Source: Bacillus sp. NEB1478
GTDB taxonomy: Bacteria; Bacillota; Bacilli; Bacillales; Fictibacillaceae
Direction of reading: 5' to 3'
Assembly: GCF_031582965.1 (NCBI RefSeq)
Contig: NZ_CP134049.1
Coordinates: forward strand, 1,178,001-1,242,000
Length of the DNA: 64,000 bases
In this document: piece by piece, positions 28,178 through 36,023 of the stretch
Position numbering within the stretch: position 1 is the stretch's first letter
Layout of the letters: every line of letters begins with the position of its first letter
Notes under the pieces: generated by a model
What the model saw: only the letters and a program-made list of their open reading frames with translations
Told to the model about the DNA's origin: nothing
The model's database searches: none
Position numbers and translations under genes: made by a program

Positions 28178-28999
28178 GTGCCTGAATTACCTGAAGTAGA
28201 AAATGTCAAAAATACGTTAAATCAATTTCTTCCGGGAAAAGTGATTGAAGAGGTTAAAGTTAACTGGGAAAATATAATTAAACATCCTGAGCCCGAAGCG
28301 TTCATTTTAAGACTACAAGGACAAGCGTTTCAACATGTTTATCGAAAAGGTAAATTTTTAATCTTCCACCTCGATGAAGATTCTTTAGTTTCCCATTTAA
28401 GAATGGAAGGAAAGTACGGCTTATTTAATTCAGATGAATCAGCTGATAAACATACACATGTCATTTTCCGTTTTACAGACGGGACAGAACTCCGGTACCG
28501 CGATGTACGTAAGTTCGGTACGATGCATGTTTATCCAAAAGGTACTGAAGAAAATCACCTTCCTTTAAAATCATTGGGAGTAGAACCTTTGTCCGATACT
28601 TTAACGTCTGCTCTTATGAAACGGTTATTTTCAAAAACGAAACGAAGTATTAAAGCAGTCCTTTTAGATCAAACGTTAATTGCTGGTTTAGGGAATATAT
28701 ACGTGGATGAAGTCCTTTTTCAAGCGGGAATTCATCCTGAAACGCCAGCAAATGAACTCTCTCTTCAACGTTTGAAAAAATTAAAAATGGCGATCACTGA
28801 TATTTTATCAGAAGCAGTAAAGCATGGCGGCAGTACAATTCGGTCGTATACGAACTCGATGGGGGAATCTGGCGGTTTTCAGCTGAAATTATTTGTATAC
28901 GGCAGAAAGCATGAAGCTTGCAGGATTTGCGGTCATGAGGTAGAGCGAATAGTTGTAGCTGGACGAGGAACACATATATGTAATCACTGTCAAAGATAA
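28178..28999 (+). CDS. mutM: formamidopyrimidine-DNA glycosylase
   Basis: MutM (Fpg) removes 8-oxoguanine and formamidopyrimidines and cleaves at the abasic site. GTG at 28178 gives MPELPEVENVK, placing the catalytic Pro2 and Glu3 exactly; AAAGGTGG lies 7 nt upstream. The helix-two-turn-helix region contains GLGNIYVDEVLFQAGIHP, and the C-terminal zinc finger CRICGHEVERIV...RGTHICNHCQR has two CxxC pairs. Length 273 is standard. It lies between polA and ytaF-coaE, as in B. subtilis. Confidence 0.97.
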   Translation: MPELPEVENVKNTLNQFLPGKVIEEVKVNWENIIKHPEPEAFILRLQGQAFQHVYRKGKFLIFHLDEDSLVSHLRMEGKYGLFNSDESADKHTHVIFRFTDGTELRYRDVRKFGTMHVYPKGTEENHLPLKSLGVEPLSDTLTSALMKRLFSKTKRSIKAVLLDQTLIAGLGNIYVDEVLFQAGIHPETPANELSLQRLKKLKMAITDILSEAVKHGGSTIRSYTNSMGESGGFQLKLFVYGRKHEACRICGHEVERIVVAGRGTHICNHCQR

Positions 29000-29009
29000 A
29001 CCAAATTTA

Positions 29010-29051
29010 TACTCCTTTCATATACTACTTTACCGTTAACTGAAAGGAGTA
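29010..29051 (+). promoter_or_regulatory. stem-loop that can hide the ytaF ribosome binding site
   Basis: TACTCCTTTCA (29010-29020) is perfectly complementary to TGAAAGGAGTA (29041-29051). The 3' arm holds the AAAGGAG SD of ytaF (ATG at 29059). No T run follows, so control of translation is more likely than termination. Confidence 0.55.
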
Positions 29052-29058
29052 CAGGGAC

Positions 29059-29691
29059 ATGGTGGCTTATTCTTTTGTATTACTGGCACTAGCCGTCAGC
29101 CTGGACAGTTTTGGAGCCGGATTAACGTATGGATTAAAATCCATTAAAATTCCTTTTCGCTCGATCTCTATCATTGGGATTTGTTCAGCAATCACTTTTT
29201 TGTTCTCAATGCTGCTCGGATCAGTATTGGAACATTTTGTATCGCAAAAGACTGGGGAAGTGCTGGGGGGTATTATTCTTTTAGGTATAGGAATTTACTC
29301 ACTATGTCAGGTTCTCTTGCCTGAAAAAGAAAACGTTGAAAATGAGCCGAAAGATCTTGTTAAATTGGAAATAAAATCATTAGGGATTGTTATTCACATC
29401 TTAAAGAAACCGGTTATTGCAGATATTGATAAATCAGGTTCGATTACGGGCTGGGAAGCAGTTCTACTTGGCATAGCTCTATCGCTCGATGCTTTCGGAG
29501 CTGGAATTGGAGCAGCGCTTATTGATTTGTCGCCATCCTTAACTGCAATAACAATCGCGGTAATGAGTGCTTTGTTCTTATGGGGCGGAATGGCATTAGG
29601 GCTGTTTTTCTACCATAAAGGATCCTGGGTAAAACGGATATCCATTTTACCGGGACTTTTATTAATCGTGATGGGTTTATTAAAGATCTAA
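29059..29691 (+). CDS. ytaF: YtaF sporulation membrane protein, MntP-like
   Basis: The 210-residue protein has six membrane helices in two repeats, each with the MntP-like motif: LALAVSLDSFGAGLTYG (about 9-25) and LGIALSLDAFGAGIGAAL (about 135-152). MntP exports Mn2+ through such paired Asp residues; YtaF is a related protein associated with sporulation. The loop between the halves contains DIDKSGSITGWE (about 122-133), a sequence that fits the 12-residue EF-hand calcium loop (D, D, S, G, I, E at 1, 3, 5, 6, 8, 12). The SD lies in a stem (29010-29051). It lies between mutM and coaE. Confidence 0.88.
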   Translation: MVAYSFVLLALAVSLDSFGAGLTYGLKSIKIPFRSISIIGICSAITFLFSMLLGSVLEHFVSQKTGEVLGGIILLGIGIYSLCQVLLPEKENVENEPKDLVKLEIKSLGIVIHILKKPVIADIDKSGSITGWEAVLLGIALSLDAFGAGIGAALIDLSPSLTAITIAVMSALFLWGGMALGLFFYHKGSWVKRISILPGLLLIVMGLLKI

Positions 29692-29709
29692 CAGGAGGGA
29701 AAACATTCG

Positions 29710-30312
29710 TTGATTATCGGATTAACAGGCGGTATAGCCACTGGAAAAAGTACAGCAAGCCACATTTTAAGCGAACAAGGAATACCAATCATTGATGCTG
29801 ATCTAATTGCAAAAGAAGTGGTTATGCCTGGTAAAGAGGCTTATGAACAAATAGTGGCTTTTTTCGGGAAAGAAATATTACTAGAGGATAGAACATTAAA
29901 CCGCGCGAAATTAGGAGAAATCATTTTTAACGATGATGAAAAAAGAGCGAGATTAAATGAAATCGTACATCCAGCTGTTCGTCAAGAAATGAAGAAGCAA
30001 GCGAAAAATCATCAAAATGCAGGTAATAAAATAGTGATCATGGATATTCCTCTTTTATTTGAGAGTAAGCTCACTCATATGGTTGATGAAACATGGTTGA
30101 TTTATGCGGCTCCAGAAACCCAGCTAAAAAGGCTAATGGAGCGGAATGGATATACCGAAGAACAAGCATTATCAAGAATACATTCACAAATGCCAATTGA
30201 AGATAAAAAAGGATTAGCTGATGTTGTAATTCCGAATAATGGTACGCTATTAGAATTAGAAGAAAAGCTGACACATCTTATAAAAGCATTTAAGAAAACA
30301 GGTTCTGTATAG
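29710..30312 (+). CDS. coaE: dephospho-CoA kinase
   Basis: CoaE carries out the last step of coenzyme A synthesis, phosphorylating dephospho-CoA at the 3' hydroxyl. The 200-residue protein has the P-loop GLTGGIATGKST (about 4-15), DADLIAKEVV (about 32-41), the lid and DIPLLFESKL (about 113-122). The start is TTG at 29710, with AGGAGG 11 nt upstream; no ATG fits the conserved N terminus. The gene is closely downstream of ytaF and ends in a terminator that overlaps its stop codon. Confidence 0.94.
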   Translation: MIIGLTGGIATGKSTASHILSEQGIPIIDADLIAKEVVMPGKEAYEQIVAFFGKEILLEDRTLNRAKLGEIIFNDDEKRARLNEIVHPAVRQEMKKQAKNHQNAGNKIVIMDIPLLFESKLTHMVDETWLIYAAPETQLKRLMERNGYTEEQALSRIHSQMPIEDKKGLADVVIPNNGTLLELEEKLTHLIKAFKKTGSV

Positions 30313-30329
30313 CAGAATCTGTTTTTTTT
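30295..30329 (+). terminator. Rho-independent terminator after coaE
   Basis: AAAACAGGTTCTG pairs with CAGAATCTGTTTT around TATAG, followed by more T. The stem includes the coaE stop codon. Confidence 0.85.
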
Positions 30330-30398
30330 GATATTAAATTTAAGACAAGCCTCTTTTTAGCCTATTTTTAATAAAAGTATGTTCTTTTAACAATGTAT

Positions 30399-30409
30399 TA
30401 TGATATACT
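30399..30409 (+). promoter_or_regulatory. CcpN operator 1 of gapB, overlapping the -10
   Basis: TATGATATACT matches the CcpN consensus TRTGHYATAYW at all 11 positions. Its last six bases, TATACT, are also the likely -10 of gapB, fitting repression during growth on glycolytic carbon. Confidence 0.75.
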
Positions 30410-30432
30410 ATTTACAGAAAGAGACGAGATAA

Positions 30433-30443
30433 AGTATAACACA
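30433..30443 (-). promoter_or_regulatory. CcpN operator 2 of gapB (reverse strand)
   Basis: Read on the minus strand, TGTGTTATACT again matches TRTGHYATAYW at all positions. It lies 34 bp downstream of operator 1. Paired CcpN sites are known at B. subtilis gapB. Confidence 0.65.
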
Positions 30444-30460
30444 TTAGGAGGAGCGGCTAC

Positions 30461-31504
30461 ATGAAAGCAAAAATTGCAATTAATGGCTTGGGGAGAATCG
30501 GAAGAATGGTCTTCCGCAAAATGATGGAAAGTGATGAATTTGAGGTTGTAGCTGTTAATGCAAGCTACCCATCTGAAACTCTTGCTCACATGATTAAATA
30601 TGATTCTATACATGGCACTTTTCCAGGCGACGTAGTAGCTGCAGATGATGCCCTTTTTATAAATGGAAAAAAAGTCATTTTAGTCAATTCCCGTGATCCG
30701 CGCGAGCTGCCTTGGGCTCAGTTCGGAATTGATATTGTTATCGAAGCAACCGGTAAATTTGTTTCACAGGAAACGGCAGGATTACACATTCAAGCAGGAG
30801 CAAAAAAGGTTATTATTACAGCTCCAGGTAAAAATGAAGATATTACAATTGTTATGGGTGTAAATGACAGCGATTACATTCCGTCTGAACACCATATTAT
30901 TTCAAATGCTTCATGTACGACAAACTGCTTAGCTCCAGTGATAAAAGTTTTGGATGATCAGTTTGGTGTCCAATCTGGTATGATGACAACTGTTCATGCA
31001 TATACAAACGATCAAAAGAACATTGACAATCCGCATAAAGATCTTCGCCGTGCACGTGCATGCGGGCAATCCATTATTCCTACTTCAACAGGTGCAGCGA
31101 AGGCCATCGCTAAAGTGCTGCCTCATCTTGAAGGGAAGTTAAATGGTATGGCACTTAGAGTTCCTACACCTAACGTGTCTTTAGTAGATGTTGTTGTTGA
31201 ATTAAAAACACCAGTTTCAAGAGATCAAGTAAACCATGCTCTGCAATCTGCATCGGAAGGTTCTATGAAAGGCGTTCTAGGCTTCAGTGACCTTCCATTA
31301 GTATCTATTGATTATAACGGAAATGAAAATTCATCTATTGTTGATGGACTGTCTACAATGGTGATGGATGGAAATAAAGTAAAAGTGCTGGCTTGGTATG
31401 ATAATGAATGGGGTTATTCTTGCCGAGTTGTTGATCTCGCAAAACACGTGGCTATTGCGATTAGCAACCCAGTTTCAATTGAGAAGAACGTCTCTGTTTC
31501 CTAA
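30461..31504 (+). CDS. gapB: gluconeogenic glyceraldehyde-3-phosphate dehydrogenase GapB
   Basis: GapB is the NADP-preferring GAPDH that runs in the gluconeogenic direction in Bacillus. The 347-residue protein starts MKAKIAINGLGRIGRMVFRK (Rossmann motif), has the catalytic Cys in SNASCTTNCLAP, PTSTGAAKAI, RVPTPNVSLVDVV and YDNEWGYSCRVV. VNASYPSE in place of the acidic NAD-selective segment of GapA fits NADP preference. AGGAGGAGCGG lies upstream of the ATG. Two perfect CcpN sites flank the promoter. A terminator separates it from speD. Confidence 0.95.
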   Translation: MKAKIAINGLGRIGRMVFRKMMESDEFEVVAVNASYPSETLAHMIKYDSIHGTFPGDVVAADDALFINGKKVILVNSRDPRELPWAQFGIDIVIEATGKFVSQETAGLHIQAGAKKVIITAPGKNEDITIVMGVNDSDYIPSEHHIISNASCTTNCLAPVIKVLDDQFGVQSGMMTTVHAYTNDQKNIDNPHKDLRRARACGQSIIPTSTGAAKAIAKVLPHLEGKLNGMALRVPTPNVSLVDVVVELKTPVSRDQVNHALQSASEGSMKGVLGFSDLPLVSIDYNGNENSSIVDGLSTMVMDGNKVKVLAWYDNEWGYSCRVVDLAKHVAIAISNPVSIEKNVSVS

Positions 31505-31531
31505 ATACAAATTATATTGATATAAGACATT

Positions 31532-31556
31532 AGCCGGGTATAATTACCGGCTTTTT
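31532..31556 (+). terminator. Rho-independent terminator after gapB
   Basis: AGCCGGGTA pairs with TACCGGCT (one bulged G) and is followed by five T. It uncouples speD from gapB. Confidence 0.8.
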
Positions 31557-31618
31557 CTTATTTGCAGTTCTTTTTTATCAAGTCTAAAAAATCGAATAAA
31601 AAATTTTGCCCATAGTTA

Positions 31619-31647
31619 TTGCAAATCAAATTTAAAAGAAGTATACT
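31619..31647 (+). promoter_or_regulatory. predicted promoter of speD
   Basis: TTGCAA (31619-31624), a 17-bp spacer and TATACT (31642-31647) predict a start near 31654. This leaves a leader of about 140 nt before speD. Confidence 0.6.
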
Positions 31648-31700
31648 ATTTTTCGTGAACTTCAATTAAAGCAATTAAAGGCATTGAATGCTACTTAAAG

Positions 31701-31785
31701 GGTTAGGACCTCTTTGGACTAACTTGCCCCCGTGGTAGATGTTCGATACCGCATGCTTGAAGGCATGATTATTTTTAAAGGGGGA
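31701..31785 (+). promoter_or_regulatory. structured speD leader that can sequester the SD
   Basis: Three stems are visible: GTTAG/CTAAC (31702-31706/31719-31723, with CC/GG inside), GTGGTA/TACCGC (31732-31737/31747-31752) and CATGC/GCATG (31752-31756/31763-31767). CCCCC (31727-31731) can pair with the GGGGG of the SD (31780-31784), closing the last two stems into a branched structure. I do not recognise a known riboswitch class. No T run is present, so translation control is the natural reading. Confidence 0.5.
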
Positions 31786-31793
31786 CTATGCTA

Positions 31794-32177
31794 ATGGATA
31801 CAATGGGAAGACACGTAATTGCTGAATTATGGGGTTGTGATTCTGAAAAATTAAACGACATGAAATTTATTGAAGAGACTTTCGTCGATGCTGCATTGAA
31901 AGCAGGAGCAGAGATTCGTGAGGTTGCTTTTCATAAATTTGCTCCACATGGAGTTAGTGGTGTTGTTATTATTTCTGAATCTCATCTAACAATTCACAGC
32001 TTTCCTGAGCATGGTTATGCAAGTATTGATGTTTATACGTGTGGAGATCGAATCGATCCTAACGTAGCTGCTGATTATATTTCAGAAGCATTAGGCGCTA
32101 AAAAACGTGAGAATTTGGAAGTTCCTCGTGGAATGGGTCCAATTTCCGTAGCCAAATCAAAAGTTACAGCTCAATAA
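31794..32177 (+). CDS. speD: S-adenosylmethionine decarboxylase proenzyme
   Basis: SpeD decarboxylates SAM to supply aminopropyl groups for spermidine. It is made as a proenzyme and cleaves itself to form a pyruvoyl group. The self-cleavage site is [19 protein letters not shown], with Ser63 as the pyruvoyl residue; PRGMGPI near the C terminus is also conserved. The length (127 residues) is standard for the bacterial class 1b form. ATG at 31794 (MDTMGRHV) matches the family start; ATG at 31788 would be only 3-4 nt from GGGGG. The leader upstream is highly structured. Confidence 0.94.
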   Translation: MDTMGRHVIAELWGCDSEKLNDMKFIEETFVDAALKAGAEIREVAFHKFAPHGVSGVVIISESHLTIHSFPEHGYASIDVYTCGDRIDPNVAADYISEALGAKKRENLEVPRGMGPISVAKSKVTAQ

Positions 32178-32196
32178 TTAAAAACAGAATGTAAAT

Positions 32197-32226
32197 GAGG
32201 TGTGGGGTTAATCACACCTCTTTTTT
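32197..32226 (+). terminator. Rho-independent terminator after speD
   Basis: GAGGTGTG (32197-32204) pairs perfectly with CACACCTC (32213-32220), followed by six T. Confidence 0.88.
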
Positions 32227-32248
32227 ATTTTTTGCGCTTTTTTTTAAA

Positions 32249-32485
32249 AGCTTTTTTCTTAAAAGATTGTGCTTTTGAATCATTTTTTCAAAGAGACTTC
32301 ATTGACAAGTTTATTGGAGTGAAAGGTGCGAGACTCCTGGGGGATAAGCGTGGCAGGTGAGACACATCAGGTGCAAAGCGCCAAGGTGGCTCACCGCACG
32401 CCCCCCGGAAAGTGAGCATCCTGTAACGGAGATCAACCACTCCTTGTATGATTACAACTTTTATTTATATACGAATACGGAATAA
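32249..32485 (+). repeat. R1 intergenic repeat, copy E (short form)
   Basis: Left end TTCTTAAAAGATTGTGCTTT; TTTATTGGAGTGAAAGGTGC; then GAGACTCCT; an inner inverted pair GGCAGGTGAGAC and GGCTCACCGC; right core AAAGTGAGCATCCTGTAACG then GATCAACCACTCC. No internal module. It fills the gap between speD and the next gene. Confidence 0.75.
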
Positions 32486-32519
32486 TACAATATAAATGAT
32501 CATGTTTTGGAGGTCGTGT

Positions 32520-32915
32520 ATGTTTAAAAAACTTCAAAATCTAATGGACAGTCATGCGGAAACGAGTGAAACGCATGTTGATGAATCCTTAAGAACCCAT
32601 TATTTTAAAACTAATAAGACTGCAGTGCTTCGCGAGATAAAAAAGATATTAGAAAATGATAGCAATTTTCGAGAACTTGGATATTCCGAAGATCGAGGAG
32701 AAGTAACGTTCGAAGCGATGGAACCAAAAAATGCTTTTGTTGTCATTAGTGTGATAACTGTGCGAGCAAATAGAACTGCAGTAGATATAACAGCTTCAAC
32801 TGAAACGTCATTTCCTTTTAATTTTGGAAAAAATAAACGTCTTATTATTAAAATTTATAATGAATTGAAAAATCAGCTTCCATTTGCGGGGACATCTATG
32901 GCGGAAAAATTATAG
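32520..32915 (+). CDS. conserved small cytosolic protein, unknown function
   Basis: The 131-residue protein starts MFKKLQNLMDSHAETSETHVDESLRTHYFK and has no signal or membrane segment. It appears alpha/beta: a helix with charged residues, then beta-rich stretches (EVTFEAMEPKNAFVVISVITVRANRTAVDITAST). I do not recognise a named family, although a protein of this kind is often found beside nrdR in Bacillaceae. ATG at 32520 follows GGAGG; the longer frame from 32496 has no better ribosome site. It lies between R1 copy E and nrdR. Confidence 0.7.
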   Translation: MFKKLQNLMDSHAETSETHVDESLRTHYFKTNKTAVLREIKKILENDSNFRELGYSEDRGEVTFEAMEPKNAFVVISVITVRANRTAVDITASTETSFPFNFGKNKRLIIKIYNELKNQLPFAGTSMAEKL

Positions 32916-32987
32916 GAATAGCTTGTCACACTCTTTTCTTTTCTTTAAGATAGAACTAGTATAGAAAATTTTTTGGGGATGATTACA

Positions 32988-33449
32988 ATGAGGTGTCCTT
33001 CTTGCCAGCACAATGGAACAAAAGTGCTTGATTCTAGACCGGTGCATAGTGGACGGTCTATTCGTCGCAGACGTGAATGCGAATTATGCAATTATCGATT
33101 TACAACTTTTGAAACGGTAGAACAAACACCGCTTATCATTGTTAAAAAACACGGTGAACGAGAAGAATTCAGCCGTGAAAAAATTCTAAGAGGACTTATT
33201 AAAGCTTGTGAAAAAAGACCTGTCCCATTAGAAACCCTTGAAAACATAGTAGATAATATAGAAAAAGAATTGAGAAACAGCGGAACTTCCGAAATCTCAA
33301 GCACGGCTGTCGGTGAACAAGTTATGGAGCATCTCTCAAAGACAGATGAGGTGGCTTATGTCCGATTCGCGTCTGTTTACCGTCAATTCAAAGATATTAA
33401 CGTTTTTATTCAGGAATTAAAAGAACTGATCAAAAAAGATGAGCGTTAA
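32988..33449 (+). CDS. nrdR: ribonucleotide reductase repressor NrdR
   Basis: NrdR senses ATP/dATP and represses ribonucleotide reductase genes. The N-terminal zinc ribbon has Cys3, Cys6, Cys31 and Cys34 ([36 protein letters not shown]), followed by the ATP-cone domain ([26 protein letters not shown]). I chose ATG at 32988 because it begins the zinc ribbon; TTG at 32973 adds five residues. Length 153 is standard. No NrdR box was noticed in this window, so its targets are elsewhere. It lies upstream of dnaB-dnaI. Confidence 0.95.
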   Translation: MRCPSCQHNGTKVLDSRPVHSGRSIRRRRECELCNYRFTTFETVEQTPLIIVKKHGEREEFSREKILRGLIKACEKRPVPLETLENIVDNIEKELRNSGTSEISSTAVGEQVMEHLSKTDEVAYVRFASVYRQFKDINVFIQELKELIKKDER

Positions 33450-33533
33450 AGCGTCTAGTGTACGTCTGTAGCGCTCTTTTTGTTCCAATTAAACAAAAGA
33501 TAAACAATTTATTATAAATAAAGGGTGAAAACG

Positions 33534-34937
33534 ATGACGGTACATTTTCAAGAAGTGGTGCCCGTAGATGCGTATTCCGTCCAAAGTAAGGGCTTTTTGC
33601 ATGAAATCGATCAAAAGGTACTGACTTTGTTATATCAGCCACTAGTAGGTGCTTTTGCTTACAGTCTGTATATGACTTTATGGTGTGAAGCAACTATTAA
33701 TCAACAAAAGAAGAAACATCAGCACTTAATGAACCTTACTCAATTTTCATTAAAAGATATTTTATCTGGAAGAAAAAAACTGGAAGCGATTGGTTTATTA
33801 AAAACATTCAAACAAGACAATGAGCAAGCCAGGGAATATTTATATGAATTGCAGATGCCGCTATCGCCTAAAGACTTTTTTACAGATGGATTTTTAAGTA
33901 TCTATTTATATAACCGTCTAGGCCAGAGCAGATTTATTGAAGTACGGGATTCATTCCAGGTTCAGTTTACAGATTCATCCAGTTTTACAGATGTCACGGC
34001 ATCATTCAATGAGGTGTTTACTTCACTTCATCCTTCTGAGATGGCATCAAAACATTTTTCCGAAATTACTGAGAATGCAGAAACAAGTGATCGCTCACTT
34101 TTTGATAAAGGATTAAAAGGGAAGGTATATATAGTAGAAAATACGTTTGATTTCGAAGCGATGGTTAACCAAATTTCTACTTTTATTGTTCCGAAAGAAG
34201 TAATAACTCCACAGCTTAAAGAAGCAATTTATAAGCTGGCGTATATTTATCAGTTAGAGCCAATTGATATGAGCAGGCAGATTCAAAACGTTTATTATTC
34301 AACAGGAGAGATTAGTGTTGAGAATCTCCGCCGTGAGGTCCAGAAGTGGTATCGTTTTGAACATGAGGAAGGACTTCCGGTATTAGCACTTAGAACACAG
34401 CCGATTCCTCTAAAGGCATTACAAGGAATGGAGCCGCAAACAAAAGAAGAAGAGCTCATTAAATATTTTGAGGAAGTTTCACCATACCGCCTTTTAGAAG
34501 ACTACAGTGGTACAACACCTGCAGAAGTAGATTTAAAGCTAGTTGCCTATTGCATGCTGGATCAAAATTTAACACCAGGCGTAACGAACGTTCTGTTGGA
34601 TTATGTTTTATCAGGCAATGATATGAAACTTGCAAAAGGACTAATAGAGCGCATTTCTTCACATTGGGCGAGAAAAAAAGTGCAAACTGTGCCTGAAGCC
34701 ATGTCGCTTGCTCGTGAAGAAAAAAGAAAGTATAAAGACTGGCAAGAAAAGAAAAGTAAAACGCCAGGCTATTACAATGGGAAACAGCAAAAGCCGAGTG
34801 TTCAACTTCCTGATTGGTTGAAACAAGAATCATCTGAAAATAATAATTCTAAAAATCACACGGATACTGACACTTTGTATTATGATGAAGAAGAAAATCG
34901 CAAATGGCTTGAAAGTTTATCGAACAAATCGAAGTAA
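33534..34937 (+). CDS. dnaB: replication initiation and membrane attachment protein DnaB
   Basis: Bacillus DnaB is a helicase co-loader (not the E. coli DnaB helicase) that works with DnaD and DnaI at oriC and restart sites. The 467-residue protein has an N-terminal DDBH1 winged-helix part (about 1-150, KGFLHEIDQKVLTLLYQPLVGAFAYSLYMTLW), a linker, and a C-terminal DDBH2 domain (about 320-430, PGVTNVLLDYVL...IERISSHWARKKVQTVPEAMSLA). The tail is charged. ATG at 33534, 7 nt after AAAGGGTG, matches the family; GTG at 33525 is weaker. dnaI follows after 12 bp. Confidence 0.94.
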   Translation: MTVHFQEVVPVDAYSVQSKGFLHEIDQKVLTLLYQPLVGAFAYSLYMTLWCEATINQQKKKHQHLMNLTQFSLKDILSGRKKLEAIGLLKTFKQDNEQAREYLYELQMPLSPKDFFTDGFLSIYLYNRLGQSRFIEVRDSFQVQFTDSSSFTDVTASFNEVFTSLHPSEMASKHFSEITENAETSDRSLFDKGLKGKVYIVENTFDFEAMVNQISTFIVPKEVITPQLKEAIYKLAYIYQLEPIDMSRQIQNVYYSTGEISVENLRREVQKWYRFEHEEGLPVLALRTQPIPLKALQGMEPQTKEEELIKYFEEVSPYRLLEDYSGTTPAEVDLKLVAYCMLDQNLTPGVTNVLLDYVLSGNDMKLAKGLIERISSHWARKKVQTVPEAMSLAREEKRKYKDWQEKKSKTPGYYNGKQQKPSVQLPDWLKQESSENNNSKNHTDTDTLYYDEEENRKWLESLSNKSK

Positions 34938-34949
34938 AGGGGGATAATC

Positions 34950-35894
34950 ATGGAATCAATAAAAGAGTCTGTTAAGAATATGCCGGGATTTAATAAGTTT
35001 CAAGAAAAATATGAACTTATGAAGCAGCAAGTTTTTACAGATCCAAAAGTGATGCGTTTTTTAAGAGAGAACCCTGATATTTCTGATGTTCAAGCAGAAA
35101 AGCTTTTATCGAGCTTTTACACGTATCGAAATGAGCAACTTGCTTGCAGTAATTGCACTGGTCTGGAAAACTGCCCTAATTTAATGAAAGGGTACCGTTC
35201 TGAGCTGACAAAAGTGCGGCAGACTGTTGAACTTCGGTACAAGCCCTGCGAACTAAAAATCATAGATGATCAAAAAAAATCGATGTCATCATTAATAAAG
35301 AGTTACTTCATTCCTAAAGAAATTCTCGATGCGAGGTTTGAACGTCTTTATAATCCTAATATGGATGAAGCGCGAAGTATCGCCATTCAGAAAGCATATG
35401 AATTTGTTCAAACAGCAGCTTCTGAGCAACATAGTAAAGGAATTTATTTTTATGGGAAGTTCGGCGTTGGTAAAACGTATCTGCTGGGTGCGATTGCGAA
35501 TGGTCTAGCAGAAAAAGGCATCCACTCACTTATGATTCACACGCCTGAGTTTTTAAGAGAAATGAAGCAATCCCTATCAGATGGAAGTTTTGATTCTAAA
35601 ATGAATTTGTTAAAAACGGTACCTGTTCTCATGCTGGATGATATCGGTGCTGAAAACATGACAAATTGGGTGCGTGATGAAATTTTAGGTGTAATACTCC
35701 AATATAGGATGATGGAGAGGCTTCCAACGCTTTATACATCCAATTGTGATTATGACATGCTGCAGCAGCATTTATCTTTCTCGCAAAAAGGCGGACTGGA
35801 TGAAGTGAAGGCATTACGAATTATGGAAAGAATTAAACATTCAAGTCATGCAGTGTTTATGGGCGGAAGTAAAAATTTCAGAGAAGATTATTAA
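34950..35894 (+). CDS. dnaI: primosomal protein DnaI (helicase loader)
   Basis: DnaI is the AAA+ ATPase that loads the replicative helicase. The N-terminal zinc-binding domain contains CSNCTGLENCPN and a further Cys near residue 100 (about 65-103). The AAA+ domain has Walker A YGKFGVGKTYLL (about 167-178) and Walker B VLMLDDIGAENMTNWVRDE. Length 314 is usual. AAAGGGGGA lies upstream of the ATG, and the gene is tightly linked to dnaB. A terminator ends the operon at 35900. Confidence 0.95.
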   Translation: MESIKESVKNMPGFNKFQEKYELMKQQVFTDPKVMRFLRENPDISDVQAEKLLSSFYTYRNEQLACSNCTGLENCPNLMKGYRSELTKVRQTVELRYKPCELKIIDDQKKSMSSLIKSYFIPKEILDARFERLYNPNMDEARSIAIQKAYEFVQTAASEQHSKGIYFYGKFGVGKTYLLGAIANGLAEKGIHSLMIHTPEFLREMKQSLSDGSFDSKMNLLKTVPVLMLDDIGAENMTNWVRDEILGVILQYRMMERLPTLYTSNCDYDMLQQHLSFSQKGGLDEVKALRIMERIKHSSHAVFMGGSKNFREDY

Positions 35895-35899
35895 TAGAT

Positions 35900-35931
35900 C
35901 TCCTGTCTAATTTTTGGCAGGAGGTTTTTTT
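35900..35931 (+). terminator. Rho-independent terminator after dnaBI
   Basis: CTCCTGTC pairs with GGCAGGAG (one wobble), followed by seven T. Confidence 0.85.
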
Positions 35932-36023
35932 GCCCGTTTTTTCTAATACATGACCTCGAAAGCTGTCTATAAATGAAAAATATGATAGGATAAGTTATAA
36001 GAATTAGGATTCGGAGGTTACCG

